Positions 1 through 11,145 of a stretch of 64,000 bases of DNA are shown here, in pieces. The stretch comes from Silene latifolia. Lineage: Eukaryota; Streptophyta; Magnoliopsida; Caryophyllales; Caryophyllaceae. The stretch covers positions 2,248,001 through 2,312,000 of the forward strand of contig NC_133526.1 in assembly GCF_048544455.1 (NCBI RefSeq), in the 5' to 3' direction. Positions within the stretch are counted from its first letter, which is position 1. The number at the start of each line of letters is the position of its first letter. Position numbers and translations under genes: made by a program. The notes beneath the pieces are model-generated. The model made no database searches and was not told the DNA's origin. It saw nothing but the letters and a program-made list of their open reading frames with translations.

Positions 1-1110
1 TTACTCTAATCCCCCCTACTACTAAGAGAATAAAAATTCTGTTAGTTCTCTCTAAAAAAAAAACATCTAAAAAGCATCTACCTAAATAAGGTAATAAGTA
101 AAATTTTCTTTCATTGCATTATGATCTTTACAAGGAATATATTCTTATAAATAAACTCTAATTTTTTAAATAAATTCATAATTAAGATTTTTTTTTCAGT
201 AAAATAAAATAAAATTGATATTAAATTGTAAACTGTAAATGGCTAAATTTTCCAGTAATGCAATAATTATTATTGTAGAGAATATATAACTTGACACATT
301 CTTACTATTAGCTTCGTGACAAAAAATAAATGCATTAAAAAAAATCACAACTTAAATAATTTTTTTTATTAGTTTTCCGTTTTCAATTTTTTTTTCATAT
401 CAAAATACAATGGAGTAAACTCATAAATATCAATGATGTGCAAATTTAAAAAGCATAAATCCTCTCATATATACTAAGAGAAAACTTCTCTAAAATTTTC
501 CTCCAAAGTGCTCAAGCTTATATATATGAAAACAAATTAGATTTTCATTTATTAAACTAATTTTCCATTTAAAATAACCTGACACATGCTTAGTATTAGC
601 TTCGTGACAAAAAACAAATGCACTAAAAAAAATCACAACTTAAATAATTTTTTTATTAGTTTTCCATTTTCAATTTTTTTGTTTCATATAAAAATACAAT
701 AGAGTGAACTGATAAATATTAATGAGGTACAAATTTAAAAAGTATAAATCCTCTCATATACTAAGAGAAAACTTCTCTAAAATTATCCTCCAAAGTGCTC
801 AACCTTATATATGGAAACAAATTAGGTTTTCATTTATTAAACTAATTTCCCATTTAAAAAAATCTATACATATAAATTGTATCTCCTACTATTAACTTCG
901 TGACAAAAAAATAATTTATTAAAATAATTTGAGGTATTTAAAATATTTTAAAAAAAAAACACAATTCGTGGAATTATTCAATTCTTTTGATTAATTTTAA
1001 TATTAATTAGTTTTTATAAAAATTCGTGAGATATAAATCTAAAATTTATAACTAGTACATTAAAAATTAAAATGTCCATATTTAATGCACATTTGCGCGA
1101 GATCTACTAG
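1..1110 (+). mobile_element. Helitron-like element, 3' part (5' end outside window)
   Basis: AT-rich non-coding DNA ending in ATCTACTAG followed by T, which fits the CTRR^T rule for a Helitron 3' end; a weak GC-containing hairpin (TGCACATTTGCGCG) lies just upstream. Inside are two diverged copies of a unit of about 300 bp (near 285-540 and 583-840), each with 'ttagcttcgtgacaaaaaa'. Similar wording recurs in 2506-3110, so both probably belong to one non-autonomous family. No coding capacity is seen. The 5' end is not in the window, so the length is unknown. Confidence 0.45.
285..840. repeat. Two tandem copies of a ~300-bp AT-rich unit
   Basis: The text from the 'gacacattctt/gacacatgctt' motif through 'cacaacttaaataatttttt' and 'cctctcatatactaagagaaaacttctct' occurs twice, offset by about 300 bp, with scattered substitutions and small indels. 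A third, weaker trace follows near 890-910. It lies inside the Helitron-like element. Confidence 0.75.
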
Positions 1111-1194
1111 TATTTTTATTAACTTGTTCAAAGTATACGCTTACCTTGAATAATGTCAAGGCTAATAAGGAGGAATTGAAGAATAGCTAGTCTT

Positions 1195-1372
1195 GTTTTT
1201 GACGGGCTAATCCCGTCACAAGCTTGTGACCTCTCACAAAAAGGGGGAGGAGATAAGGTGGGACACCCCCATGTGCTTCCCACTTATCTCTCAATGGGCA
1301 TTTTGTAAGAGGAAACGGTATCCGTCACAAGCCTGTGACAGATACGCCTGTTTTCAATGAGATTTTGTGATT
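1195..1372. mobile_element. 'gacgg' MITE (copy 1)
   Basis: Short non-coding element with inner inverted motifs (cccgtcacaagcttgtgac; ccgtcacaagcctgtgac), a core 'cccccatgtgcttcccac' and a right end 'ttcaatgagattttgtg'. The same order of motifs is seen near 20455-20642, 22998-23115 and 45178-45362, which shows it is a dispersed family. Superfamily not determined. Confidence 0.6.
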
Positions 1373-1760
1373 GAGGAAAGTGGACCGTACCTATTTCCGT
1401 TTGGTACGTAAAGTAATTCCTTGTACGACTCCGGGCAACAAATATATTTGTCATAGTCAGCCTGTAACTTTTGATTTTATTTTGTGTTTTTGCGACTTCA
1501 CTTTTCTTTTGTACTTTGTGCTTCACAAATCTAATAAAGATGACCTTAAACGTTGTTTCTAAGAAATTATGTTAAATAGTTGGTTGTTTTGAATGATTTC
1601 ATTGGGGAGTTGATCGAAAATGCCTTTATGATCTATGGAGAGACTCGTAATTTAGTTGTAAATGTATCCGGTTTTCAGTTTTGATTTTGTTAAGAGGTTA
1701 GAGGTATGTTGTACGCTGTACTATTTCTTTTATAGGAGTTGAGAATGGATTCGCTACTAG

Positions 1761-1850
1761 GAATATTTATAATAGTTGGGTCTCAACCATTTGAATGAGA
1801 GAGCGTAATAAGAATATTTATAATAGTTGAGTCTCAACCATCACCTTAGG
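1761..1850. repeat. 51-bp tandem duplication
   Basis: 'gaatatttataatagttg.gtctcaacca' is found at 1761 and again at 1812. The copies differ by a few bases. Confidence 0.7.
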
Positions 1851-2289
1851 ATTTTGGCTGGGATGGTTTATCTATCATTCGCGAAATTTATTAAGACAAA
1901 GATCGAGCATTGATGAAAAGTAACACGTAAATCAGTAAAACTTACATGACGATAAATAGCCGAGAATGGTACAATCTCATTCATTTTTTTTTATTATATA
2001 TAATGGTACAATCTAGCAAAAGTACATAGCATAACTTTTTACTTTTTGGGATTATCTTTAAAACATTAAAAATCAAACTTAGGCATTTTTACTAGTAGAA
2101 TACTTCAAACACCTTATAGTGGACTTTTTGTGGGTATAATTTCATATTCACATTGGGCCATGAGTGCTTAAATTCATCAACACTTTTTGAAGATTGATGT
2201 TGTAAAGATCCGTAGGGTTGAAGTTAGGCTTTCTCGTCGCAAGTAGAGTCTATTGGTTAAAATTTGGATGAAATTCTTAAGAACTTAAA

Positions 2290-2481
2290 TTTAAGCCTCA
2301 TCAAGAGCAAAATTTTGTAGAGCATTATTGGGCTGAGTCCATACCTAATAGACTTCGAACCTGTCACCCTCGGGTGACTTACCTGGTATACGTGGTTTGC
2401 AGGCTATCACGTATACCCGATGGTTTACCCAGTGCGCACCGAAAGTAGCGGCTGCGGGTTCCCTCATTACAAAAAAAAAAG
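2290..2481 (+). mobile_element. Putative tRNA-derived SINE, 3' portion
   Basis: A B-box-like 'gacttcgaacctgtc' is followed by a GC-rich body and 'agtgcgcaccgaaagtagcg..ctgcgggttccctcat', then an A-rich tail (poly-A near 2470-2480). A related 3' body occurs at 62385-62490, again ending in an A-rich tract. The two copies with A tails suggest a SINE; the 5' limit is uncertain. Confidence 0.45.
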
Positions 2482-2505
2482 TTAGGCCCTCTTAAGAAGG
2501 AGATA

Positions 2506-3110
2506 TCTATCTTAAATATAAAACGTGTTAAATTCTTCTTACTGCTAAGATAATAAAACTTTTCAATAATTTCTTCTCCAAAATGAATCTAGCTAAATAA
2601 GGACACAACAAGACTATTTTTAATTAATGATTATCTTTTAATTAAGATATAATCGTTAACCGTTTTTATCTTTTTTTTTAAAAAACTAAATTATACGTAA
2701 TCTTTTAATTAAAATAAATAAAACAGGCATAAATCTAAAAATTCGTATATGAAAACTCGATAACTTGATACTATTAGTTTCGTATAAAAAAGACTTACCA
2801 AGTACTTACTTCGTATAAAAAAAATTATGAAATGACATTATTAATTTTGTGACAAAAAAATCTTTAAATTATTTGAGAAAATTTATAAATTAACATCATT
2901 AGTTTTGTGGTAAACAAAATTCATTAAAATACACATTTTATGATTTTACTTAATTTTTTTGATTAATTTTCCATTTCAATTTTTTATCCTTATAATAAAA
3001 TATGAAAAATTAATAATATAGTAATTTTAAATCTATAAATAACACATTATTATTATTATAAACTAAAAGATATATAAATACCGCGCATGGATGAGCGGGA
3101 TCCATACTAA
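2506..3110 (+). mobile_element. Small non-autonomous Helitron
   Basis: Starts with TC after an A (A^TCTATCTTAAATATAA) and ends with a GC-rich hairpin (ccgcgcatggatgagcggg, 3081-3099) and CATACTAA before T, so both ends obey Helitron rules (5' TC, 3' hairpin plus CTRR, insertion between A and T). The interior is AT-rich, non-coding and similar in wording to 1-1110. Confidence 0.6.
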
Positions 3111-3273
3111 TATCATTTTAAATAGGTATATGCGATAATTATAGAAATTTTTTAATGTCGCCTTCGGATGTAATGTGGCACATCCTAACTAATGAGAAAT
3201 CTTTCTTTTTTTACCTAGATTACTCTTAGTCATGTAAGAAAATTGTTATCAAGCTTTTATATTAAAGTATTTT

Positions 3274-3652
3274 TAGGTTTTGTTTGGTTAAAATAGCTGA
3301 AATCTGAAAAGGTAATAGAAAACCGAAAAGCTAACTAAAACCTGAAAAAGTAACTGATAAGCTAGCTGAAAATTAGGAGCTGATAAGGTAACTGATTATA
3401 TAAAAAATTGTTTGGCAAACTAACTGAAAAGGTAGCTGATTTTGGTGAAATGACGTCAAAGGATATGATAACTATTTAATAGTATAGATTTAAGGGATAA
3501 AAATGGAAAATCAAATCAAATTAGGTACCTTATTTCCCAAATACTACTCTAGGTAACATTTCATTTCAGGTAGCTTATTTAGTTAAATAAGCTACTTGCC
3601 AAACGCTTAAAAAAAAATAAGGTATCTAAAATACCTTGTCAAACTAAGCCTT
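3274..3652. mobile_element. MITE with 'gcttagtttg' ends, uninterrupted copy
   Basis: The left end 'aggttttgtttggttaaa' is an imperfect inverse of the right end 'ccttgtcaaactaagcctta'. The interior is rich in 'agctgaaa', 'ggtagctg' and 'aggtagctta' motifs. The same sequence appears inverted at about 46445-47035, where another MITE interrupts it. A hAT-type origin is a guess. Confidence 0.55.
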
Positions 3653-4390
3653 AACCTGCGTCTTTACTCTTTAAGGCACATTTTAGAAAAATCGATATAC
3701 TTAAAGCCGCAAAAAAAAAGTGAGCATTGTCTACATTCCCGCGTTTGTGAGCCGTGTGCCACGTTTAGAACTTGAAGTCATCACTCTAATTATATAATGT
3801 ATACTCCACTCCTCTATAATTTTCAAGTTACAATGATAGATCTAATGAAATAAATCAATACATTATGAAGCACCACCTACTAGTTGCATAGTTTATTGTA
3901 TTATGAACTAACGCATATATCGTTTATTTAAGTTGTATAGTTCTTATTATCATAAGTCAACCATGTCCCAACAATTATTTCTTCAAGCCGCATTCCAACC
4001 ACATCGATTATAACATCTTACAGAAATCGTTATCGTTGTACAACGTTTCACACAATAATTACTGAATAATTAAATCTTCTAGTAACATATCTGATATACA
4101 ATGCTAAAATTGGTTCAAAATGTATATTTAGTGCAATATGTGAAAAATATCGCGTTTAGATTTATGTCACAACTGTATAAAAATAGTGCGAGAGCTTACT
4201 TCTTAAGCTCAAATGAACCGATTTCATGACTTGAAAACTTTTTGCCTTGATAGTTTGATTAATTCATATAGTGACCAACATATATTACTTTTTGGTGTAA
4301 AAGGGAGACTCATAACTATTTTGATGATAACTAGATTTAAATCTTGATTATGAGCACCATCTCTCATAACTAATTAACCAATTAAGTTAA
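3653..4390. other. AT-rich intergenic stretch, no feature seen
   Basis: No open reading frame of note, no recognisable repeat ends and no RNA gene were seen. Confidence 0.5.
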
Positions 4391-4612
4391 TTGACATCTG
4401 CTTTATTTTCTTTTCTTCGATGTGAGATACTCGCAAATGACACATTAATCTATGCCAAATCTCGAACAGCCAAGCAAGTGATGCAAATCATGAAATTAAT
4501 CAATAAACTATATAATTATAGAAGCAAATTGTGGGACAAAAATCAACAAGATATATCAAAATTAATGTCATTATCAATATTGACAAAAATACAATCAATA
4601 ATAATAACGTAA
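4391..4612 (+). pseudogene. LINE reverse-transcriptase fragment
   Basis: A 73-codon reading frame includes 'ANDTLIYAKSRTAKQVMQI' and 'LINKLYNYRSKLWDKNQ'. This resembles the palm region of plant L1 reverse transcriptase, where the usual motif is (F/Y)ADDTL followed by a helix and 'SGQK(I/L)N'. The second Asp-containing catalytic motif reads ANDT instead of ADDT, so the piece would be inactive. No other reverse-transcriptase segments were found next to it. It is a short relic. Confidence 0.5.
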
Positions 4613-4859
4613 ACCAAGGATTCCAAAGACTAAGAAACGCGGACAATTGTAAAGAGTAGTGAAGTATTAGTGAGAGTGTAAGAAGACAAATAAGGCTACG
4701 TTAAATGATGCTCTATGTATATAATTAAGTACATTTTCACATGTTGCATGTCTACTATTAATATTATTTAATTGAATATAATATATGAATTGGCATGACG
4801 ATGTTATTTATGACTTTTTATTTATTAATTTGTGTTTGTTAGATCGATAATTGTTGGAA

Positions 4860-5040
4860 TATCTACACTCATGAGCTAGAGGGGCTAGCAGGGGCCCTCG
4901 GCCCCTTGACGGTTGAGATTTTCGAAGTTCTTAATTAAATTTTTGGGAATTTTTTCGAGTATACCTTATATTATTACTTATTCGCTCCCCCCTAAAATAT
5001 TTCGCCACCTAAACTCAAATCCTGACTCCGCCACTAATTA
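4860..5040. repeat. Unclassified transposon-end-like sequence
   Basis: The stretch with 'aggggctagcaggggccctc' and 'cctgactccgccacta' reads like a dispersed plant repeat end. A similar phrase in reverse, 'tggcggagctaggatt', appears near 9436 and 15040. No boundaries or class can be given. Confidence 0.3.
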
Positions 5041-5463
5041 GGGCATATAATTAAGATAGACACATTCATGATTCATATCTCCTATTAATCGGGTTGGCCG
5101 GTGAACAATAATTATAAAAGTCGAATTCATTTGTATGTGTGTATATATGCGATTATGAGTTGTTTGTAAATGTCCGTATATAGGAGTATGATATATTGAT
5201 GTACGTCTCAATCAACTAGTTTAACTGATAAAATAATGAAAGGTATGTAGTTAGGTACTGCCTGTATAGTACTTCTAAGTCATGACCTGAATTCAAGCTC
5301 CGTGATACTTTAGACACATTGCTTTTCAAGTAGGCTTCAACTTTTAAATTTTAAGTTGATGATTGAAGTCTCAAGACCAATTTTATACTCTATCATATGA
5401 CTACTACTACTAATATTATATACACTTTTTTTTTGTTTTTCAAGTAGGCTTTAACTTTAAAAT
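5041..5463. other. AT-rich intergenic stretch
   Basis: Nothing recognisable beyond low-complexity AT-rich sequence. Confidence 0.4.
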
Positions 5464-5925
5464 TTTTTAGAATAAATTATCAATAACTCCCTTTTAAAAT
5501 ACACTTTTTAAAATTTACTCCCTTTTAAAAAAAAAGTTTAAAAATTACACCCATAATATTGCAAAAATTTAGAAATTGCTCCCAAACCCCTAATTTTACA
5601 TTTTTATGACAAAAATGCCCCTTATTTTATTTCTTATATGACGAGCACGGTGGTGAAGTTTGGCGGAGGATTGTGGTGGTTAGCCGTGGAGTCTTTGGGT
5701 GGTTGAAGGGTGGGCATAGTTGTAATGGAGTTGGGTAGTAATATGAAATTTTTTAAAAAAATAGGGGGTATTTTTGTCATAAAAATGTAAATATAGGGGT
5801 TTGGTAGCAATTTTTAAATTTTTGCAATATTTTGGGTGTAATTTTTAAACTTTTTTTTAAAAGGGAGTAAATTTTAAAAAATGTATTTTAAAAGGGAGTT
5901 ATTAATAATTTACTCTTATTTTAAA
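5464..5925. mobile_element. Foldback MITE with long inverted repeats
   Basis: The left arm (ataactcccttttaaaatac, then 'tttacatttttatgacaaaaa') is mirrored by the right arm (tttttgtcataaaaatgtaa, then 'gtattttaaaagggagttat'). The arms are about 150-170 bp with few mismatches, around a GC-richer centre of about 120 bp. No coding potential. A related arm is seen near 48345-48545. Confidence 0.75.
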
Positions 5926-6712
5926 ATAATTGAGAAAAAAGAAACTTGCGTCATTTGCTTCTTATATGAAAAATATATTGATAAAGAATATACTCCATTT
6001 TTCATGACTTTTGCTCATATATTTCGAAAAACGTACTAATACGATTAATTCAACATGACCTACAAAAGAGAATACGATTAGTATTTGAAGGTATTTATTT
6101 TCTTGACCCAAAAATTTGTCCTACCAATTGGGCCATGCATGGCCACTGCTTTCAATCCATGCATGTCATTGTGTTACGTAGTTCGAATGCCTTTGTCAAG
6201 CATTAATGAATCAACAAGGACTTGTATTTATTATGTTTCCTTAATTAAGTATTGCAATTTATTGTCTACGAAATGTCAGTTATTTAGGTTGCTTGAGCAA
6301 AAAAAAATAGTGTGTATTTGACTTGAATTTAATTTGCAAATTTTCACTTGTTGACATGAATATTTCAACATTTCATATTTTTACTTGTTGACACGAATCC
6401 TTCAATATTCCAAGTTTTTACTGAAAATGCTTGATTGTGTTAGATAACGTAGGATCTAGCGTCACTTATTTGTTAACATAACTACGGGTGATAATATATT
6501 AACTTGATTATTCTCGCTTGAACTTACTTGCAGTGGTGGAGTTACGGGGTTATAATTGAAAGTATGGACAATTACTTCCCTAAACGATAATAAAATGAAG
6601 CTTTGTCAAAAATATACGATTATTTTTTACTTATACACCCTTATCACGGATAGGATAACTAGCGACCCATTTTCATTTGTATCTTTTAAACTCTTATGTC
6701 TGATAGGGAGTA
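5926..6712. other. Intergenic stretch, no gene seen
   Basis: Mixed AT-rich sequence. Near 6530-6550 is 'gcagtggtggagttacgggg', which resembles the end of a dispersed repeat, but nothing can be delimited. Confidence 0.4.
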
Positions 6713-6926
6713 CTCTTATGTCTTATGTCCCGGTCAATTGTTTTCATTTGGTTTTGGCACAAAGAATAAGGAAAGAGGATGAGGCCAATTACCAAATAAC
6801 AAGTGGAACAAAATGAGTGTGAATGAACAAATTGTTTATCAAGTTCATTCTGAAAATAGAAAGGATAACAAATGACCGAGACACAAAAAAACGGAAAAGG
6901 ACAACAAATGACCGGGACAGAGGGAG
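6713..6926. mobile_element. Stowaway-like MITE
   Basis: The right end 'ccgggacagagggag' is followed by TA, and a decayed left end begins after TA at 6711-6712 (ctcttatgtc..cccggtcaa). The interior matches the elements at 25757-25964 and 54807-55013 (ttggttttggcacaaaga / aagtggaacaa). TA target sites and CTCCCTC-type ends are typical of Stowaway (Tc1/mariner-derived) elements. Confidence 0.7.
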
Positions 6927-7555
6927 TATGTACTATACATATCATTCGATGATCTTCGATAATTAACAATGTTCAAACTTTCTTATAATGTGATCATCTT
7001 TGATATTTTTTCTGTAAAATGTAATTTTGGAATGCTTTTTAATTACATATGCAAATTAATGAGTTATATTAGATAAAATAATCAGAAATATTCGATTCAA
7101 ATTTACACAACATATGACTTTAATTATCCCCTTATCGGAATAATTAATAACCAAGGGCATTTAAAAAAAAAAATATACATTTGAGAGAGCATGGGGAAAA
7201 AAATTGACCAACCAAAACCACCCAAATATTTATTCCATATTTAAGAATTTTGTCAATTTAAGACCCATCATGATCAAAGGGCAAACTAGTAAATTGAAAA
7301 TTCATATAAAAACAATATTAATAGTCAATTCTTGAACCGGTTCACCTAAGCAGACTTCAGGGAACGCCATAATTGTCGCCGGTTCACCTTTACGCGACTT
7401 GTAACACGTCTAATATTCAAACTGACGAGGTCCAATAATTCATTCTAATTCCCATTTTACCCTTCATTATACAATTCCCTTTAAAATTCTCTCTCATGAC
7501 ACTGACCGTAGTTTTGACCATTCTATAAGGGTATTATAGGAAATGGAATTTATTC
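6927..7555. promoter_or_regulatory. Upstream region of the lipase gene
   Basis: Non-coding DNA before the TATA-like box. 'gaaccggttcacctaagc' and 'gccggttcacctttacgc' near 7334 and 7379 form a repeated 'ccggttcacct' pair that could be a cis-element, although nothing proves it. Confidence 0.3.
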
Positions 7556-7561
7556 TATAGG

Positions 7562-7571
7562 TCTATATATA
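7562..7571 (+). promoter_or_regulatory. Probable TATA box of the lipase gene
   Basis: 'tctatatatacccc' lies about 125 bp before the ATG at 7694. With a start site 25-35 bp downstream this gives a leader of about 95 nt. It is the best TATA motif close to the gene. Confidence 0.6.
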
Positions 7572-7693
7572 CCCCATTTTCATCCATTTTATTAACGATT
7601 CAGTATTTTCAACGTAACACCATAACAACTTCATACTTTACAGTTTACATTATTCTCCAATTATTTAGGAAAAAAAAAATTATATTTATTCAA

Positions 7694-9343
7694 ATGGCAC
7701 AAATCGGATCGACGTTTCAATCTCACGGGCTACATGTATACCAAATGAATCGAGTCGGGTTTAAGTGTCGGTCAACGCTAATGAACCCGGCCATGTCGTG
7801 TTTTTCAGCATCAAACCAACCCATGAAATCAACTACCGAGAAGACTAGGACCCACTTGTCCAACCTTGAGAAACTCTTGCAAATTAAAGAAGTTGCACCA
7901 CAACCTGTTATTAAGCCTATTGAGCCGCCCCCGAACACCGGGCAGGGGACGGATAATAGTGGCGGAAGGAAGCTACTTGAGAAGCTGAATTTAACTGGGA
8001 TATGGCCTGAGGGGATACCGGGTCGTGCAGCTGAAGTAGCTGCAGAGATGTCTCCAAATCGCTTGACCCGGCTCCAGAGGCTGCTGTCGCAGCCTGAGTA
8101 CTCCCCCCGGAACCAGCTTGGGGCCCGGTGGAGGGAGTACCATGGGAGCCGGGATTGGGCTGGGTTACTTGATCCTCTCGACGAGAATCTTCGTCGAGAG
8201 ATGGTTAGGTATGGGGAGTTTGTACAGGCTGCTTACCAATCCTTCCACGCGGACCCTGGTACAACAAAGGAAGGGATCAACGCGTGGAGGGACGTTAAGT
8301 TACCCGATAAATCATATCGGGTAACTAAAAGTCTGTACGCCACATCATCCGTTGGGTTACCTAAGTGGGTGGATGATGTGGCACCAGACCTTGGGTGGAT
8401 GACCCAACGGTCTAGTATGATTGGATACGTGGCAGTTTGCCACGATGAAAGAGAAATTGCAAGAATGGGAAGAAGGGATATTGTTATTGCCCTTCGAGGC
8501 ACGTCAACGTGCCTCGAATGGGCAGAAAATCTCCGAGAGTCACTTGTCCCAATGCAAGACAACGTTGACTCAAAAGACCAAGCCAAAGTAGAATGTGGAT
8601 TCAACAGCTTATTCCGAACCAAAGGCGAACACGTACCGAGCCTAGCCGATTCCATTGTACAAGAAATCGAAAGACTCATTTCAACCTACAAAGGCGAAAC
8701 CCTAAGCATTTCAATCACAGGTCACAGCCTCGGAGCGGCCTTATCCCTACTAGCAGGCAACGAGATAAACACCCGCATACCAAACGCCCCTCAAGTCGCG
8801 GTCTTCTCATTCGGAGGTCCAAGAGTCGGGAACCGAGCCTTTGGCGATCATATCAACGCCAACAACGTAAAAGTTCTAAGAATAGTAAACAAACACGACC
8901 TATTCACAAGAGTCCCGGGTATGTTCCTTAACGAAGAGACGGAACAACAATTAAAAAGCAATCCGCACGTGGCGGGTGCAATACAATGGCTAGACAACAT
9001 GCCATGGTCATACTCACACGTCGGAACAGAATTAAAAGTCGATACGAGAACGTCACCTTATTTAAAACCGGACGCGGACATGGCATGTAACCATGACTTG
9101 GAGGCGTACCTACATTTGGTTGACGGGTTTTTATCGACGAATTGTCCGTTTCGACCGAATGCTAAACGGAGTTTACTAAAGTTGTTGAGTGAACAAGGTG
9201 CGAACGTTAAGAAATTGTATAGGAGTAAAAGTAAGGCAAAATCGTTGACACTTAAGGTTGAAAGTGGTGGAATTGTGTCCTCGGCGTTGTCCTTGTCTAG
9301 GTCTAGTTCTATACTTGGTAGTCCTTCTTTACAACATGAATAA
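7694..9343 (+). CDS. Plastid DAD1-like phospholipase A1-I (gamma type)
   Basis: Single exon, 549 residues. The first ~70 residues are rich in Ser, Thr and basic residues with few acids, fitting a chloroplast transit peptide. The body is a class 3 (alpha/beta-hydrolase) lipase and includes '[17 protein letters not shown]' (near 97-113), the nucleophile motif GHSLG with Ser345, '[11 protein letters not shown]', Asp402 in '[11 protein letters not shown]' and His467 in '[14 protein letters not shown]'. Ser345, Asp402 and His467 are inferred to be the catalytic triad from the family pattern. Plant PLA1-I enzymes cut the sn-1 acyl group of phospho- and galactolipids in plastids, and DAD1 itself feeds jasmonate synthesis. 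The length and the '[18 protein letters not shown]' segment favour the gamma subgroup. ATG 7694 is used because it is the first in frame after the TATA box and is needed for a transit peptide. The reading frame is intact. The Ser-rich tail after 510 is likely variable. Confidence 0.93.
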   Translation: MAQIGSTFQSHGLHVYQMNRVGFKCRSTLMNPAMSCFSASNQPMKSTTEKTRTHLSNLEKLLQIKEVAPQPVIKPIEPPPNTGQGTDNSGGRKLLEKLNLTGIWPEGIPGRAAEVAAEMSPNRLTRLQRLLSQPEYSPRNQLGARWREYHGSRDWAGLLDPLDENLRREMVRYGEFVQAAYQSFHADPGTTKEGINAWRDVKLPDKSYRVTKSLYATSSVGLPKWVDDVAPDLGWMTQRSSMIGYVAVCHDEREIARMGRRDIVIALRGTSTCLEWAENLRESLVPMQDNVDSKDQAKVECGFNSLFRTKGEHVPSLADSIVQEIERLISTYKGETLSISITGHSLGAALSLLAGNEINTRIPNAPQVAVFSFGGPRVGNRAFGDHINANNVKVLRIVNKHDLFTRVPGMFLNEETEQQLKSNPHVAGAIQWLDNMPWSYSHVGTELKVDTRTSPYLKPDADMACNHDLEAYLHLVDGFLSTNCPFRPNAKRSLLKLLSEQGANVKKLYRSKSKAKSLTLKVESGGIVSSALSLSRSSSILGSPSLQHE

Positions 9344-9345
9344 AA

Positions 9346-10604
9346 CATTGATAATCAAAGATTATTTTGTACATTATTCTTATATTGTCCTTGTTAACAT
9401 GATATTCCTGTTTCGGATTCCCAATCAACAATAACCATTGGCGGAGCTAGGATTTCACATTAGAGGATGAAAAATCTCAACAGGGGCGGATGATAATGCC
9501 GTATAATAAACCTCGAAAAAAATCGAAAATTTTAACTAAGAGAACGTACTACAAGTATATCTTTAGCGCATTATTCTCTTTATTCAACCATATTGCTGTA
9601 AGATTGTATAATGACGTGATTATTATTGATCAATTATTTTTAGTGTGTGGCACACTGCAAAAGATCCAATTTGAGCGATGGAAATGAAACGAGCCACATT
9701 AGTAACAAAGTGTAGTGGTATGGTACCACTTAAAAGTTAAAAGAGTGGAGAATTTCTGTTGCAACGCAGATTTTAGAGCACTTGGCTATATACAAAGTGG
9801 CGTAATTATGGCTTATTTTGACAAGGAAATTAAATCATTACTCTAATTAACGTAAGAAACGACTATTAACCGATTTCAAAACGATAAAGTTCGAAAGTTC
9901 TTGGACATTTATCAATTAAACTTTATAATTAGTTCAGTTCCGCTTTGTTCACTCAAACATATAAAGTGGTACACTTTTGAATTATTCCGTAAAAGCTCTT
10001 TAATTTAGTTTTGTTGAGATCATATCCTATAAATTTAATTAGTTCAGATCGTTTCATTTCAAAAGAACAAGACTTTAGTTGCGAATATATACGGAGTATG
10101 TATCAATCAAATGTTGACGGGCTAATATAATAATGGAATAATTTAGCATTAATAAACTATAACAAATGGGTAATAAACATTTCCACAAACAAATTCCTAA
10201 CATGACGCAAACCAAAGACATAAAGTTATTGGTTTATGCCTTCACACTACCTAAAAGGGTAAAACGTGTGGTGACTAGTTTATACTAGTATGAATGAGAA
10301 CGAAACGGGTGGTAGGTACTAACTACTACTCTACTAAGACTACTCGTCGTCCGTATTAATCTATGAAATATCGTTTCATTTATAATTTATTAACCAAGTT
10401 TAAATTTAGGTCATTTGATAACTGTCTCCATATATTGTAAATTTACGGATAAGTTTGTGTACATCCAACCCCTTAATTTGCATGAATTGGTATTTAGTAG
10501 ACATGCATTGAAGTAATATTATTGTTGTTCTACGGTTCTAATAATATAGAGATCGATTAAGATTATACTCCATGAAATATAACAACGCGAATGATATAAA
10601 ATAT
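9346..10604. other. 3' flank of lipase gene and AT-rich intergenic DNA
   Basis: The transcript end probably lies in the first 100-200 bp. Near 9436 'ttggcggagctaggatttca' looks like the end of a dispersed repeat. No gene was recognised in the remainder. Confidence 0.4.
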
Positions 10605-11145
10605 TTTAAGGTTTTTTGTTAGAAACTACCTTATATTTAGGAGTATTTGTAAAAATACTACCTTATATTATTTTTTTTGTTTTCGACTACCTTTGGTTTC
10701 TTTATTTTTGGTCAATAAGTACCTATGTTAAGAGTCTAGACGGAATTAGTCAATTTTATGGCTTTAACCTATCTCCCATGAGTCTTTTATGTTTCAAACT
10801 TGCTTATATTCTATTTTGGGAAGTCATGATGTACTTACGCTTAACATTAAGAGATGTTCGTAGGTATTATTGAAATGTGAAACCATAAATTATGCTTATT
10901 TGAAGTTAAATTGTGGTTTGAACGCACTTGATCATTGTCATTTGGTGTTAAGAGAGTAATGTGAGATAGGTTAATGCCGTTAAATCGACCAGATTTCACC
11001 ATATTTTCAACATAGGTAGTTTCTGACCCAAAAAAATGAAAACAAAGGTAGTCTAAAACAAGAAAAATAATACGTAGTATAAGGTAGTCTTTTTACAAAT
11101 ACTTCTAAATATAAGGTAGTTTTTGACAAAAAAAACCCTTTAACT
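10605..11145. mobile_element. Foldback MITE, ~540 bp
   Basis: The left end has 'ttttttgttagaaactacct', 'tatttaggagtatttgtaaa' and 'actaccttatatta'. The right end has the reverse complement of these in mirrored order ('taaggtagtctttttacaaa', 'taaggtagtttttgacaaaa'). The arms are about 110-150 bp and imperfect. No coding function. Confidence 0.7.

Noticed and set aside
285-840. CRISPR-like spaced repeats
   Set aside because: Only two long, diverged tandem copies in AT-rich plant DNA; no short regular repeats with unique spacers.
8118-8931. Several frames overlapping the lipase gene
   Set aside because: Shadows of the intact 549-residue frame; they show no domain of their own.
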